Below are positions 12,020-23,084 of a DNA stretch of 64,000 nucleotides, one piece after another (position 1 is the stretch's first letter; the number at the start of each line of letters is the position of its first letter). The notes below the pieces were generated by a model. It saw only the letters and a list, made by a program, of their open reading frames with translations. It did not search any database and was not told where the DNA came from. The stretch lies in contig NC_092044.1 of the NCBI RefSeq assembly GCF_003086295.3, positions 68,825,213-68,889,212 of the forward strand, given 5' to 3'. Source of the DNA: Arachis hypogaea. Its lineage: Eukaryota > Streptophyta > Magnoliopsida > Fabales > Fabaceae. Position numbers and translations under genes: made by a program.

Positions 12020-13500
12020 TGATAAACCCATATTTTATGATATATTCTGTACTTAATTTGAGTGATTTATTCAATCTTTCACCCACTTATTCATGTAAAT
12101 TGCATGGTTTTACTTTCCCTTCCTTATTATATGATATTTGTGAAAAACATGTTTCCTATGCTTTGAAATTAATTATTTTAATTACCCTTTATTATTATTT
12201 GATGCCGTGATTGGTGTGTTGAGTTGTTCTATATCTCATAAGGCAGGAATGGCTTAAAGGATGGAAAGAAAACATACAAAAATGGAAGGAAAGCATAAAA
12301 TGGAGTTTGTGAAGAAACTGGCAGCGACGCGACCGCATGGACGACGCGGCCGCATGCCAAGCGCGAAGAAGCAGCGACGCAGCCGCATGACTGACGCGAC
12401 CGCGCGCCTAAAGAAGAACACCTATGACGCGGCTGCATGACTGACGCGACCGCGCGACAAGGAAAACTCCAATTGACGCGACCGCGTGACCCACGCGGAC
12501 GCATGACAGAGGCCACGCACCAGAAATTGCAGAAAACGCTCATAGCGAATTCTGAAGCCCTTTTTGGCCCAAATCCAAGTCCAGAAGGCATAGGCCAGAG
12601 GTTATAAAGTGAGGGAATGCATCCATTCAGGGAGTTTCCAATTTTTAGTCACTTTCCATGATTTAGATCTAGTTATGGAGAGAGGTTCTCTCCTCTCTCT
12701 CTTAGGATTAGGATTTAGGATTTCTCTTAGGTTTTAGGAGTGACTCTCAATCCCAGGTTCAATGTTCTTTTACTTTATATTTATCTCTTATTTTCAGATA
12801 CTTTAATGCTTATATTAGTTATGTTGCCTATTTGGGTTATGCTACATTCATGTTATGATTTTATTTGAATTAATATTAATTAAGGTATTTTCAGATCTAT
12901 GGTTTATTTCTCTTATCTATTATATAAATAATTTAGATTTTTCTACCTTTTGGCTCTGGTTGATTAATTGGTGACTCTTGAGTTATCAAACTCATTGTTG
13001 ACCGAAAATTGGAATTCTTCAAGAATTAATTCGAGATCCAATAACTCTAACTTTTCCCAAGGAAAGACTGGGACTTGAGGATTCGAATAAATTCATTCAC
13101 TTGACTTACCTTCATAGTTAGAGGTTAACAAAGTGGGAGAAAAATTCAATTCTCATCACAATTGATAAGGATAACTAGGATAGGACTTCCGAATTTTCAT
13201 ACATTACCAAGAGTTTTTTTTACAGTTATTATTATTTTATTTTAAGTGTCATTTAACCTACCTTTTACCTAAATCCAAAACCCCAAACACACTTTTGTAT
13301 AACCAATAATAAGAACATACCTCCCTGCAATTCCTTGAGAAGACGACCCGAGGTTTAAATACTCGGTTATCAATTTTAAAGGGGTTTGTTACTTATGACA
13401 ACCAAAACGTTTGCACGAAGGGATTTCTGTTGGTTTAGAATCTATAACTACAACGCGACTATTTTTATAAAATTCTTTACTAGCAAAAATCCTAACGTCA
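12020..13500 (+). repeat. Array LTR3
   Basis: 1481 bp, ending CCTAACGTCA and followed by ccagg. Its right part (from about 12770) has many private differences from LTR1 and LTR2 (for example 12771, 12836, 12863, 12890 and 12905-12920). Its left part matches LTR2 closely. This pattern marks it as the original 3' LTR. Confidence 0.9.
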
Positions 13501-14427
13501 CCAGGAACCCAAGAAACATCCATTCAATCTAAGGTAGAACGGAAGTGGTTGTCAGGCACGCGTTCGTAGGTTGATAATGGTGATGAGTGTCACGGATCAT
13601 CACATTCATCATGTTGAAGTGCGAATGAACATCTTATAATAGAAACAAGCGCGATTGAATAGAAAACAGAAATACTTGCATTAATTCATCGAGACGCTGT
13701 AGAGCTCCTCACCCCCAACCATGGGGTTTAGAGACTCATGCCGTCAAAGATACAATTTCAGATGTAAAATGTCATGAGGTACAAAATAAATCTCTAAAAG
13801 TAGTTTATATACTCAACTAGTAACCTAGGTTTACAGAAAATGAGTAAACTAAGATAGATAGTGCAGAAATCCACTTCTGGGGCCCACTTGGTGTGTGATG
13901 GGGCTGAGCATTGAAGCTTTCACGTGCATAGGCCATTCTTGGAGTTAAACGCCAGTTTGTAACCTGTTTCTGGCGTTTAACTCTACTTTGCAACTTGTTT
14001 CTGGCGTTTGATGCCAGAATAGGACAGAAAGCTGACGTTAAACGCCAGTTTGCGTCATCTAAACTTGGGCAAAGTATGGACTATTATATATTGCTGGAAA
14101 GGCCTGGATGTCTACTTTCTAACGCAATTAAGAGCGCGCCATTTGGATTTCTGTAGCTCCAAAAATTCCACTTCGAGTGCAGGGAGGTCAGAATCCAATA
14201 GCATCAGTAGTCCTCTATCAGCCTCTGAATCAGATTTTTGCTCAGGTCCCTCAATTTCAGCTAGAAAATACCTGAAATCATAGAAAAACACACAAACTCA
14301 TAGTAAAGTCTAGAAATGTGATTTTTTCATAAAAACTAATAAAAGTATACTAAAAAGTAGCTAGATCCTACTAAAAACTATATTAAAACACCCCAAAAAG
14401 CGTACAAAATATCCGCTCATCACTTAC

Positions 14428-16120
14428 GTTGACCACAATGTAGTCTATTTTGAGTGTTCTTGACTGGTTTCCTTTTCCAAAGGTCGTATGTAGTGAGATG
14501 TATCCAAGTGGTTGAACTGGGGTGTCTCTCAGTCCGAATAGGCTGTTCGGATATGCTATGAGTTCTTTTTCTTCTAAGCCCAGTTTATCGAAAGAAGTTT
14601 TGAATAATATGTCAGCAGAGCTGCCTTGGTCTATCAGCGTGCGGTAGAGATTTGTGCTTGCCAGTACGATAGTGATGACCATAGGATCATCGTGTCCTGG
14701 GATGATGCTAGATGCGTCCTCTTTAGTAAAAGTAACTGTGGGGATGTCGGGTGTTTCCTCTCTTCCCTCAACATGATATACTTTTTTGAGATATCTTTTG
14801 CGAGATGATTTGGAGATCCCACCTCCCGGAAATCCTCCGTGGATCACATGGACGTATCTCTCAGGTGTACGAGGTGGTCGTTCTGCCTGTCCGACATCTT
14901 CGTCCCTTCTTTTTTTTCTGGGATCGTATGCTCGGTTCGTCAAATACTGATCTAATTTTCCTTCTGTTACCAATTTTTCTACGAAATTTTTTACGTCAAA
15001 ACATTTGTTGGTGGAATGTCCCTAGATTCGGTGATATTCACAATATTCTACCTGGTTTCCTCCTCCTTTTTTGCTTTTGAGTGGTCGAGCTGGAGGTATA
15101 TTTTCTTTATGGCATACTTCTCGGTAGATGTCCACGAGGAAAACCCGAAGAGGGGTATAATTGTGGTATTTTTTTATCTTTTCCCCATGTCGATCTTCTT
15201 TTTTCTTGGTTTCCTTGTTCTTATCTCGGGAGGAGTAGGAGAATCCGGATTTTGAAGTCTCTCCGAGTCAAGCGTTTTTCTCCATGTTAATATACTTCTC
15301 TGCTCGTTCTTGTACCTCGTTTAGAGATGTGGGATGGTTTCTTGATATGGATTGGCTAAAAGGCCCTTCTCGTAGGCCATTGATGAGGACCCTAATGGCC
15401 GCTTCTGTGGGCAGACTTTGTATGTCTAGACATGCCTTGTTAAATCTTTCCATGTAGCTGCGGAGACTTTCCCGATCTCATTGTTTGATTCCTAATAGAC
15501 TTGGGGCGTGCTTGGTTTTGTCTTTCTGGATGGAGAATCTGACTAGAAACTTTATGACTAGGTCGTCAAAGCTTGAGATGGACCTGGGGGTAGATTGTAG
15601 AACCACTTAATTGCTGTTTTTGTTAAAGTAGTCGAGAAGGCTTTGCAGTGGACTGCGTCTGAGGCGTCAGTGAGGTACATTCGACTTCTGAAATTACTGA
15701 GGTGATGGCTAGGATCTTCCATGCTATCATATAAGGCCATATCCGGGAGTTTAAAGTCTTTTGGGATTTTGGTCTTCATGATCTCCTTGGTAAATGGATC
15801 TTGGTCCTTGCGGGAGCTATCCTCATGGGTGGATCGAGTTGCTTTGGCTTTGAGATCGGCTTCGAGTTTTAGGAGTTTGTCTTCCAATTCCCGGCGTCGC
15901 CTTATTTCCCTTTGTGTGTCCTTCCCAGCTTCTCGCCGATGTTGGGCTTCTTTTTCGAGTTGTTTTAAACGATCGTGTTGGGCGTCCCAAGGGCTTCCGA
16001 GTTTGGTGAGTTTTTGACCTTGTTGGGTTGCGGGGTATCTTTTAGTGTGTTATCCACGTTTTTGTGTAGTGTTCTGTCTTCTAGACCTGAAGCGTGGTCG
16101 TTGTCCTGGTCGTCTGCCAT
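14428..16120 (-). pseudogene. Element B gag-protease, several frame breaks
   Basis: Read leftward from an ATG at 16120 (MADDQDNDHASG...). First comes a Glu/Arg/Lys-rich coiled-coil stretch (about 15990-15800). A gag capsid-like segment follows, with DFKLPDMALYDSMEDPSHHL and KWFYNLPPG (15790-15560), then a gag C-terminal piece at 15453-15268 with RVLINGLREGPFSQS. Last is an aspartic protease with the active-site-like triad LIDQGSSADILF near 14630. The family motif is normally D-[ST]-G, so DQGSSAD is the Tat-type version. Several frameshifts separate these blocks. The protease runs into the nested solo LTR at 14427 and continues at 4263. Confidence 0.85.
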
Positions 16121-16142
16121 GGTGATGGGATGACTTCCAGGT

Positions 16143-16160
16143 TCTCCGGCAACGGCACCA
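16143..16160 (-). other. Primer-binding site of element B, diverged tRNA-Asp type
   Basis: On the minus strand this reads TGGTGCCGTTGCCGGAGA, next to the LTR end at 16162. It differs from the tRNA-Asp complement at two positions. It fixes the orientation of B. Confidence 0.8.
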
Positions 16161-16161
16161 A

Positions 16162-16703
16162 TGTTCCGAAGGTTACCTGAAACTATAGGTCGATCTCGGA
16201 TGAGATTTCTGTACTAGTTGGAGATGACGTGTCCGGCTTGTGCATGGCGGCCAGAGCTGTCGTGCCGACTTGTTGGACTTGGTAGAGGAGCTGAACCTTC
16301 ATCACCGGAGGGTGGTGGTACCTGCAAGGGACTCCGATGCTTAAGTTAGCAAGGGTATACGCAAGTTTTTAGTAGGATCAGAGTATGAGTTATACCTGGG
16401 TGCTCCAATGTATTTATAATGGCATAGAGTGACCTTCTTAGATAAGATAAGTTAGTTATCTTATCTTATCTTTATCTTATCTTCAAGTGAGGTCATCTTA
16501 TCTTCAATAGAACCACCCTTCTCTCTGTAAGCTTGGGCTGCCTTAGGTTTTGGGGCGCGGTCCTCCATTTAGGCCCTTTTTGGGCTTTCCTGGTGATTTG
16601 GCCGTGCTCTTTGAGAAGAGGTCGAATTGTCCTGACTTGAAAAGGTCGGTCGACTTATCAGTAGAACATCCCAGGTCGGACAGCTCGACCCAGGGTATGA
16701 ACA
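16162..16703 (-). repeat. Element B 5' LTR
   Basis: A 542-bp LTR, much shorter than the others. On the minus strand it runs from TGTTCATACC to TTCGGAACA, so the ends form a perfect TGTTC/GAACA inverted repeat. A minus-strand TATA-like ATTATAAATA lies near 16411-16420, and a (TTATC)n tract at 16450-16505. Right of it is ggtag, which belongs to the interrupted Athila-like RNase H gene; the partner copy is beyond the left edge. Confidence 0.85.
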
Positions 16704-17734
16704 GGTAGTATAGTTCTTCTGTGCGTCATTTAGAACACAATTGGAGTGATAAATGACATGTAGGAGCTTATCATGTCTCTGCCCTAGGACTGCACCAATT
16801 GCATGGTCACTGGCATCACACATCAGTTCGAATGTCAACTACCAGTTGAGTGTAGAAATAATGGGTGTAGTGATAAGCTTGGATTTCAGAGTTTCAAAGG
16901 CATGCAGGCACTCCTTGTCAAAAACAAATGGAGTGTTAGTGGTCAACAGGTTACACAGGGGCTTTGCAATTTTCAAAAAACCCTTTATGACCCTCCTGTA
17001 AAACCCTGCATGTCCCAGGAAACTTCTGATTGCCTTTTTATTAGTGGGTGCCTGGTGGTAATTGCTCAATTTCTTCCACCTTAACTTAATTCACCTCTAT
17101 CCCTTTGTTTGAAATTCGATGTCGAAGAACAATTCCTTCAGTTACCATGAAGTAACATTTTTCCCAATTTAAAACCAAGTTTGTTTCTTGGAAATATTTC
17201 AAAACTAGGGCTAGATGGTCAAGGCAAGATTCAAATGAATCTCCAAAGACAGAGAAGTCATCCATGAATACTTCAAGAAACTTTTCCACCATATTAGAAA
17301 AAAATACAAAGCATACACCTCTGAAAGGTGGCAGGTGCATTGCATGAGCCAAATGGCATTCTCCTGTAAGCAAACACTCCATATGGGCATGTGAATACTG
17401 TTTTTTCTTGATCTTGTGGATCTACTGCAACTTGATTGTAACTGGAATAGCAATCAAGTAAATAATAGAATGCATGCCCTGCTAGCCTCTCTAGCATCTG
17501 ATCTATGAATGGTAAAGGAAAATGATCCTTTCTTATGGCGTTATTAAGTCTCTTGTAATCAATACACATACGCCACCCTATAACTATTCTCATGAGAATC
17601 AGTTCATTTTCTTCATTATGAACCACTGTCATTCCTCCCTTCTTGGGTATAACTTGGACAGGGTTCACCCAGGGGCTGTCCGAAATAGGATAAAGAATCC
17701 CAACCTCCCAGAGTTTTGTGACTTCCTTTTGCAT
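16704..17734 (-). pseudogene. Old Athila-like pol fragment: RT and start of RNase H
   Basis: Read leftward from about 17734: QKEVTKLWEVGILYPISDSP, then RT with [33 protein letters not shown] and the intact catalytic [12 protein letters not shown] (about 17255). RNase H follows with [18 protein letters not shown] (16840-16790). The frame changes at about 17300, 17070 and 16838. The RNase H is cut at 16708 by element B just after QKNYTT; its continuation would be left of the window. The 5' edge at about 17740 also ends abruptly. It is closely related to D pol. Confidence 0.85.
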
Positions 17735-18514
17735 GGAGGATGAATGGAACCAATGGATTCCTCAAGGTTGGCGCCTAACTTGGAAAATCCCAATTTAGGT
17801 GCCACTAAGGCCGTGATTCCAAAAAAAAACTGTATATTATTATGTATCATCAGAGAGCGCTTGAAGTTAGCTTTCTAATGCCACTAAAATCGGGTCAATT
17901 GGACCTATGCAGCTTAGGTTATGCTCGTTGGAGTGAAAGAAGGTCAGGATTAATAGCATCATCCACTTTCTTCCTTTTCTTCTACACGAACTCTATCAAA
18001 TCCATCCGAATGCTACTTGAAATAACCTAAATTTGCTAAAAAGTATTTAAATCTTGATTGAACTTCACAAATTCAAATGCAAATTTACTAGGAAAAGATA
18101 AGAAAGATGCTCAAGCATCAGCTTGCTACTAATTAATCTAATTCTAAATAAATATGATTACAAAGCATTAATTAATCAACTTATCAAGTAGAGAGAGTGA
18201 TTAAGCATGCGAGAGATAGTGCATGGGTTGCAAATCCATTAAGGAGGCTTGCGATAGAGGGTGTGAGGGTTCCAAAGTTGAGGAGGAGGCTTGCAATAGA
18301 GGATACGATAGAGGGTGCGACAGAGGGATGCATAAAGGGTATGAGAGAGGGCTGTGAGGATTCTTAGTGATGCAGATGAAGGATTCTTAATGATGAAGGG
18401 TGTTTGAGGATGTGAGTGAAAAGGTTCTCACTTCTCAGTAAGGTTATCTTCTAAACTAAAAAAAATGACATGTTTGGAGAAAAAATTGTTGGGAAATTAT
18501 TTTTTTTGTGGGAA
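17735..18514. other. Degenerate repetitive or unique sequence, no gene seen
   Basis: AT-rich sequence. 17840-17990 has the flavour of a Tat/Athila LTR fragment (gcgcttgaagttagctttc). 18200-18420 is a purine-rich stretch with loosely repeated gagggtgyga and gaggatgygag words. No reading frame of interest. Together with 41824-42840 this is the DNA that element C inserted into. Confidence 0.5.
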
Positions 18515-18519
18515 CTCTG

Positions 18520-19702
18520 TGATGTGTGAAAAACGATCCAACACAAAACTCACCGGCAAGTGTACCAGGCCGCATCAAGTAATAATAACTCACATGAGTG
18601 AGGTCGATCCCACAGGGATTGAAGGATTGAGAAATTTTAGTTTAGTGGTTGATTTAGTCAAGCGAATCAAGTATTGGTTGAGTGATTTGTAGCAGACATA
18701 AGGTAAATTGCAAGAAATGTAAAGGGAGAGGGATGAATTGCAGAAATTAAAGAGAACTGAAAGTAAAGGTGCTGAATCTTAAAGAACAAGAAATTAAATG
18801 ACTGAAACTTAAAGTGCAAGAAATGTAAATTGCGGTAACTTAGAGTGCAGGAAATATAAATTGCTTGAATGATAAAGGGATTGAGGGACTGGGATTGCAG
18901 AATTTAAACAAGCAGAACTAAATTGCATTAAACAGAAGAGTAGAAGATGAATTGAATTGAAACAGATCTCAAAAAGTAAGGATAGAATGCTTTAAAACAT
19001 AAAACAGAAAATGACTTGTGCTTAATTGTAGCAAATTAAAAGATGGTTGAAGATCTCAGGAGTGGAAGAGACTAGAAAGCAAGTCTAGATCTCAAATCTT
19101 CCTTGATCCAAAGTCACAAAGCAATTAAAGAGAAATTGAAGATTGAAGCAGTAAAAGGAATTGAAATCAACTCAATTCTGCAATAGAAGAATCAAAGAGA
19201 TCTTAAATGGAGATTGAGATAGAAGTTCCTCAATTCTACACACTTAAGACTCAAACAAAACCTAGTAAAGAAAACAAAAAGATCAGAAGAAGAAGAAGAA
19301 GTGAATTCTCTCTTCCAATTCTCAAGCCAATTGCAGAAAACAGAAAATGAAAAGTGAAAATCAGAAGTTCAAAAGCAGAAAATAAAAAGTGAGCTCTCAA
19401 GTTGACAAAAGATGAAAATTAAAAATGAAAGTAAGCTCTCTTCTAATCCTAACTAACACCTATTTATACACTTTCTATTTTAGATTTAAGAATTTTGAAT
19501 GGGCTTGAAAGATGGGTGAAGAATTTAATTAAATTGGATTTTTAAGTGAATTTCAGCCCATGTTACTCCCAGGAGGCTGCTCTGCTCTTGTGGAGAGCAG
19601 AGCATTGAAGCTTTGTGTGGGGATCCAAATTGTGCGCCAAGGTTTTGGAGAAGCAACAGGGGACTGCCCTGCTCTTGGGGAGAGCGGAGCAGTGTGCGTC
19701 TT
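18520..19702 (-). repeat. Element C 3' LTR, distal part (U5 side)
   Basis: This part starts TGATGTGTGAAAAACGATCC, the reverse complement of the LTR end, with the U5 box at 18541-18620. It runs through the LTR body to a minus-strand TATA (TATTTATA at 19461-19468) and the first palindromes (19568-19600 and 19665-19692). It stops at 19702 where D inserted. It aligns with 39718-40900 over its length. Confidence 0.9.
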
Positions 19703-21226
19703 TGATGAGCGGATATTTTATACGCTTTTTGGGGGTAATTTCATGTAGATTTTAGTATGTTTTAATTATTTTTTAGTAAAATATTATTAGTTCTTAGGCA
19801 AAAATCATATTTCTGGACTGTACTATGAGTTTGTGTGTTTTTCTGTGATTTCAGGTATTTTCTGGCTGAAATTGAGGGAGCTGAGCAAAAATCTGAGTTA
19901 GGCTGAAAAAGGACTGTTGATGTTGTTGGATCCTGACCTCCCTGCACTCGAAATGGATTTTATGGAGCTACAAGAGTCCAATTGGCATGCTCTCAACGGC
20001 GTTGGAAAGTAGACATCCAGGGCTTTCCAGTAATATTTAATAGTCCATACTTTGCACGAAGATAGATGACGTAGACTGACGTTCAACGCCAGTATCATGC
20101 TGGTGTCTGGTGTCCAGTGCCAGAAACAGGTTACAAGTTGGAGTTCAACGCCAGAAACAGGTTACAACCTGGCGTTGAACGCCCAAAACAGCCCCAGGCA
20201 CGTGAGAAGCTTAAGTCTCAGCCCCAGCACACACCAAGTGAGCCCCAGAAGTGGATTTCTGCACTATCAATCATAGTTTACTCATTTTTTGTAAACCTAG
20301 GTTACTAGTTTACTATTTAAACAACTTTTAGAGATTAACTCTGTACCTCATGACATTTTTAGATCTGAATTTTATACACTTTGATGGCATGAGTCTCTAA
20401 ACTCCATTGTTGGGGGTGAGGAGCTCTGCAGCGTCTCAATGAATTAATGCAATTGTTTCTATTTCATTCAAACGGGTGTGTGTTCCTATCTAAGATGTTC
20501 ATTCGCGCTTAATTGTGAAGAAGGTGATGATCCGTGACACGCATCACCTTCCTCAATCCATGAATGTGTGCCTGACAAACACCTCCGTTTTACATCAGAT
20601 TGAATGAGCATCTCTTAGCTTCCTTGATCAGAATCTTCGTGGTATAAGCTAGAACTGATGGCGGCCATTCTTGAGGATCCGGAAAGTCTAAACCTTGTCT
20701 GTGGTATTCTGAGTAGGATTCAAGGATTGAATGGCTGTGACGAGCTTCAAACTCGCGATTGCTGGGCGTGATGACAAATGCAAAAGGATCATTGGATCCT
20801 ATTCCAACATGATCGAGAACCAACAGCTGATTAGCCGTGCTGTGACAGAGCATCTGGACCGTTTTCACTGAGAGGATGGGAAGTAGCCACTGACAATGGT
20901 GACACCCTACATACAGCTTGCCATGGATGGAACTTTACAAACAATTAAGTTGAATATTACATTGCAGAAATTCAGAGGACAAAGCATCTCCCAAACTCCA
21001 ACATATTCTCCATTAATAAAGTAACAAGTCCTTATTCCAAATACTTTTACTTATTACAATTAAATCCAAATAATCTTATTGGCATCCTGACTAAGATTAA
21101 TAAAATAAACATAGCTTGCTTCAAACCAATAATCTCCGTGGGATCGACCCTTACTCGCGTAAGGTATTACTTGGACGACCCAGTGCACTTGCTGGTTAGT
21201 TGTACGGACTGCAAATTCGTGCACCA
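19703..21226 (+). repeat. Element D 5' LTR
   Basis: 1524 bp, TGATGAGCGG...GTGCACCA. U3 holds the GCGTTGAACGCC-type palindromes (20075-20188), followed by a possible TATA variant (TATTTAAAC at 20314). U5 holds GGGATCGACCCTTACTCGCG with a stem-forming GTAAGG, then GACGACCCAGTGCACTTGC. By eye it differs from the 3' LTR at a few percent of positions, so the insertion is not very recent. Confidence 0.92.
20075..20188. repeat. U3 palindromes of D, TGGCGTTCAACGCCA type
   Basis: Four variants lie here: gacgttcaacgccag (20080), ggtgtctggtgtccag (20100), gagttcaacgccag (20140) and ctggcgttgaacgcccaa (20168). They are separated by a repeated spacer word aacaggttacaa. The counterpart in the 3' LTR is at 30917-31035. 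The word GGCGTT-N-AACGCC is an almost perfect 13-bp inverted repeat. Confidence 0.85.
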
Positions 21227-21232
21227 AGTTTT

Positions 21233-21250
21233 TGGCGCCGTTGCCGGGGA
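21233..21250 (+). other. Primer-binding site of D, tRNA-Asp
   Basis: TGGCGCCGTTGCCGGGGA, 6 bp after the LTR end. An exact complement of the tRNA-Asp 3' end. Confidence 0.92.
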
Positions 21251-22276
21251 TTATTCGAGTTTGAACAACTAAAGGTTTATTTTATTTCTTAGATTAGGAA
21301 TAATTTATTTTTTTTACTATAGAGTCATTAAATTCTGATAGGATAATTTCTTTTCAAAAAAAATTTTTCAAAAAAATATTATTTTTCTTTATCAATTTTT
21401 AATTTCCTTTCGTGAGTTTAGTGTCTTGTTCAAAGTTTGGTGTTAATTGCATATTCTATATTTTTCTTTAAATTTTTGAACTTGTGTTCTTTGTTCTTCA
21501 TTGATCTTCAAGTTGTTCTTGTTTATTTTTTGTGTTTGATCTTGAGTTTTTCTTGTTTTGTGTCTTCTCTTGTTTTTCTTGTGCTTTTTCAAAATATTAA
21601 CTTTCAAAAATTATACTTTTATCCACAAAAATAATACATCTTTAAAATACGTTACATTTTTAGCTCAGTTGGTTATAGCGTTGGGCTTATGTTCTTGGCA
21701 ATTGGGCATCGTCTTTTAAAAATCTTTTTCAAAAATAATTTTTCTTTGATTGAATCTTGTGCCAAACTCTAAGTTTGGTGTTTTCTTGTTGATTTTTCTT
21801 TAATTTTCAAAAATTTGTCTTGGTTTTCTAAAAATTTTAAGTTTGGTATTCTTTCTTTTGTTCTTGGTGTTCTTGTGAATCTTCAAGGTGTTCTTGAGTC
21901 TTTCTTGTGTTTTGATCTCAAAATTTTTAAGTTTGGTGTTCCTTGGTGTTTTCCCTCCAAAATTTTCGAAAATAAGGAGCATTAGATCTAAAAATTTTAA
22001 GTCTTGTGTCTTTTATATGTTTTTCTCTTTCATCATAAAATTCAAAATTAAAAAAAATATCTTTTCTAACTAATTTTAAACAATAATTTCGAAATTTTTA
22101 TATAAAAATTTCAGATTTCAATTTTAAAATTTTTCGAAAATCTTCAAAAAAAATATATTTTCATTTTTTTATTTATTTTATTTCATTTTTATTTGTTTTA
22201 TTTTTACTTTATTTTATAAAATAAATTTTTATAAAATAAATAATATCAACATCCATACCATCTCCTTTATTCCATC
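21251..22276 (+). other. Element D leader (untranslated)
   Basis: A U-rich leader of about 1 kb. It contains repeated words aagtttggtgtt (21434, 21770, 21840 and 21930), the same word that forms the polypurine-tract region before the 3' LTR. A tRNA A-box-like tagctcagttgg lies at 21661 without a B box. No reading frame is supported. The G leader (46996-48160) has the same style and the same words. Confidence 0.7.
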
Positions 22277-23084
22277 ATGGAACTAAGTGAAAATGAATCG
22301 TCCAGAAGGACTCTAGGGTCATATGCTAACCCCATTACTGCTTCATATGGGAGTAGTATCTGTATACCCTCCATTGGAGTTAGTAGCTTTGAGTTGAATC
22401 CTCAGCTCATTATCATGATGCAGTAAAGCTGCCAGTATTCCGGTCTTCCACAGGAAGAACCTACAGAATTTCTGGCACAATTTTTGCAAATTGCTGACAC
22501 AGTACATGATAAGGAAGTAGATCAGGATGTCTACAGATTATTACTGTTTCCATTTGCTGTAAAAGATCAAGCTAAGAGGTGGTTAAATAACCAACCTAAG
22601 AACAGCATAAAGACATGGAAACAGCTGTCAAAAAAATTCCTGAATCACTATTTTCCTCCAAAACGGATGACACAGCTAAGGCTAAGCATCCAAGGCTTCA
22701 AAGAAGGAGATAATGAATCCCTTTATGATGCCTGGGAGAGATACAGAGAGATGCTAAGAAAAATGCGCCTCTAAGATGTTTTCAGAGTGGGTGCAATTAG
22801 ACATCTTCTACTATGGGCTTACAGAAAAAGCTCAGATTTCTCTAGATCACTCAGCCGGTAGATCTATACATATGAGAAAAACAATTGAAGAAGCTCAAGA
22901 GCTTATTGATACAGTTGCTAGAAATCAGCATATGTACCTAAGCAGTGAATCCTCCATGAAAGAAGAAGCTAAAACAGTAACTGCTGAACTCAGTCCTGTG
23001 GGTCAGGCTAATGAATTCAATTAGCAATTAGACTTTCTAACCCAGCAGCTAGCCGAATTCAAGGAAATACTATAGGAAACAAGA
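22277..23084 (+). pseudogene. Element D gag, degenerate
   Basis: Starts at ATG 22277 (MELSENESSRRTLGSYAN). A stop at 22424 replaces the Gln codon that G keeps (QQNCQYYG). It continues in frame as a capsid-like domain with DVYRLLLFPFAVKDQAKRWL and NESLYDAWERYREMLRK (22484-22774). A frameshift at about 22772 follows, then DIFYYGLTEKAQISLDHSAG, the usual Ty3/gypsy capsid C-terminal text. Two more in-frame stops at 23022 and 23073 separate this from the pol frame. It would form the virus-like particle; this copy cannot. Confidence 0.85.

Larger units (their letters stand above)
4928..13500 (+). mobile_element. Non-autonomous array: LTR-internal-LTR-internal-LTR
   Basis: Three 1481-bp LTRs (4928-6408, 8481-9961, 12020-13500) alternate with two ~2.06 kb internal domains. 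The repeat period is 3553 then 3539 bp. The whole is bounded by TG...CA and by ccagg on both sides (4923-4927, 13501-13505). No protease, RT, RNase H or integrase is encoded. Each internal domain has a tRNA-Asp primer site and one long proline-rich to acidic reading frame, so the family must have borrowed its enzymes. The insertion lies in the minus-strand solo LTR 4269-14422. No clear polypurine tract precedes LTR2 or LTR3. Confidence 0.9.
4269..14422 (-). mobile_element. Solo LTR of the D-related family (-), split by the three-LTR array
   Basis: The left part (4269 to about 4927) and right part (13501-14422) together form one minus-strand LTR of about 1.55 kb. It starts TGATGAGCGGATATTTTGTA at 14422 and ends TGCACCA at 4269 (read on the minus strand). 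It matches the D LTR (19703-21226), including the TTATACCACGAAGA region and the TAAACGCCAG words at 13945-14055. Both ends are flanked by the 5-bp duplication cttac (4264-4268 and 14423-14427). No internal domain remains, so it is a solo LTR left by LTR-LTR recombination. It sits in element B between protease and RT. Confidence 0.88.

Noticed and set aside
17840..18520. Possible host gene between the Athila fragment and element C
   Set aside because: Only short frames (under 80 codons) without recognisable domains, and AT-rich low-complexity sequence.
21655..21715. tRNA-like stretch tagctcagttggttatagcg in the D leader
   Set aside because: It matches a tRNA A-box and D-arm, but there is no anticodon stem, no B-box (GGTTCGANNCC) and no acceptor pairing downstream. 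At best it is a captured fragment, not a tRNA gene.
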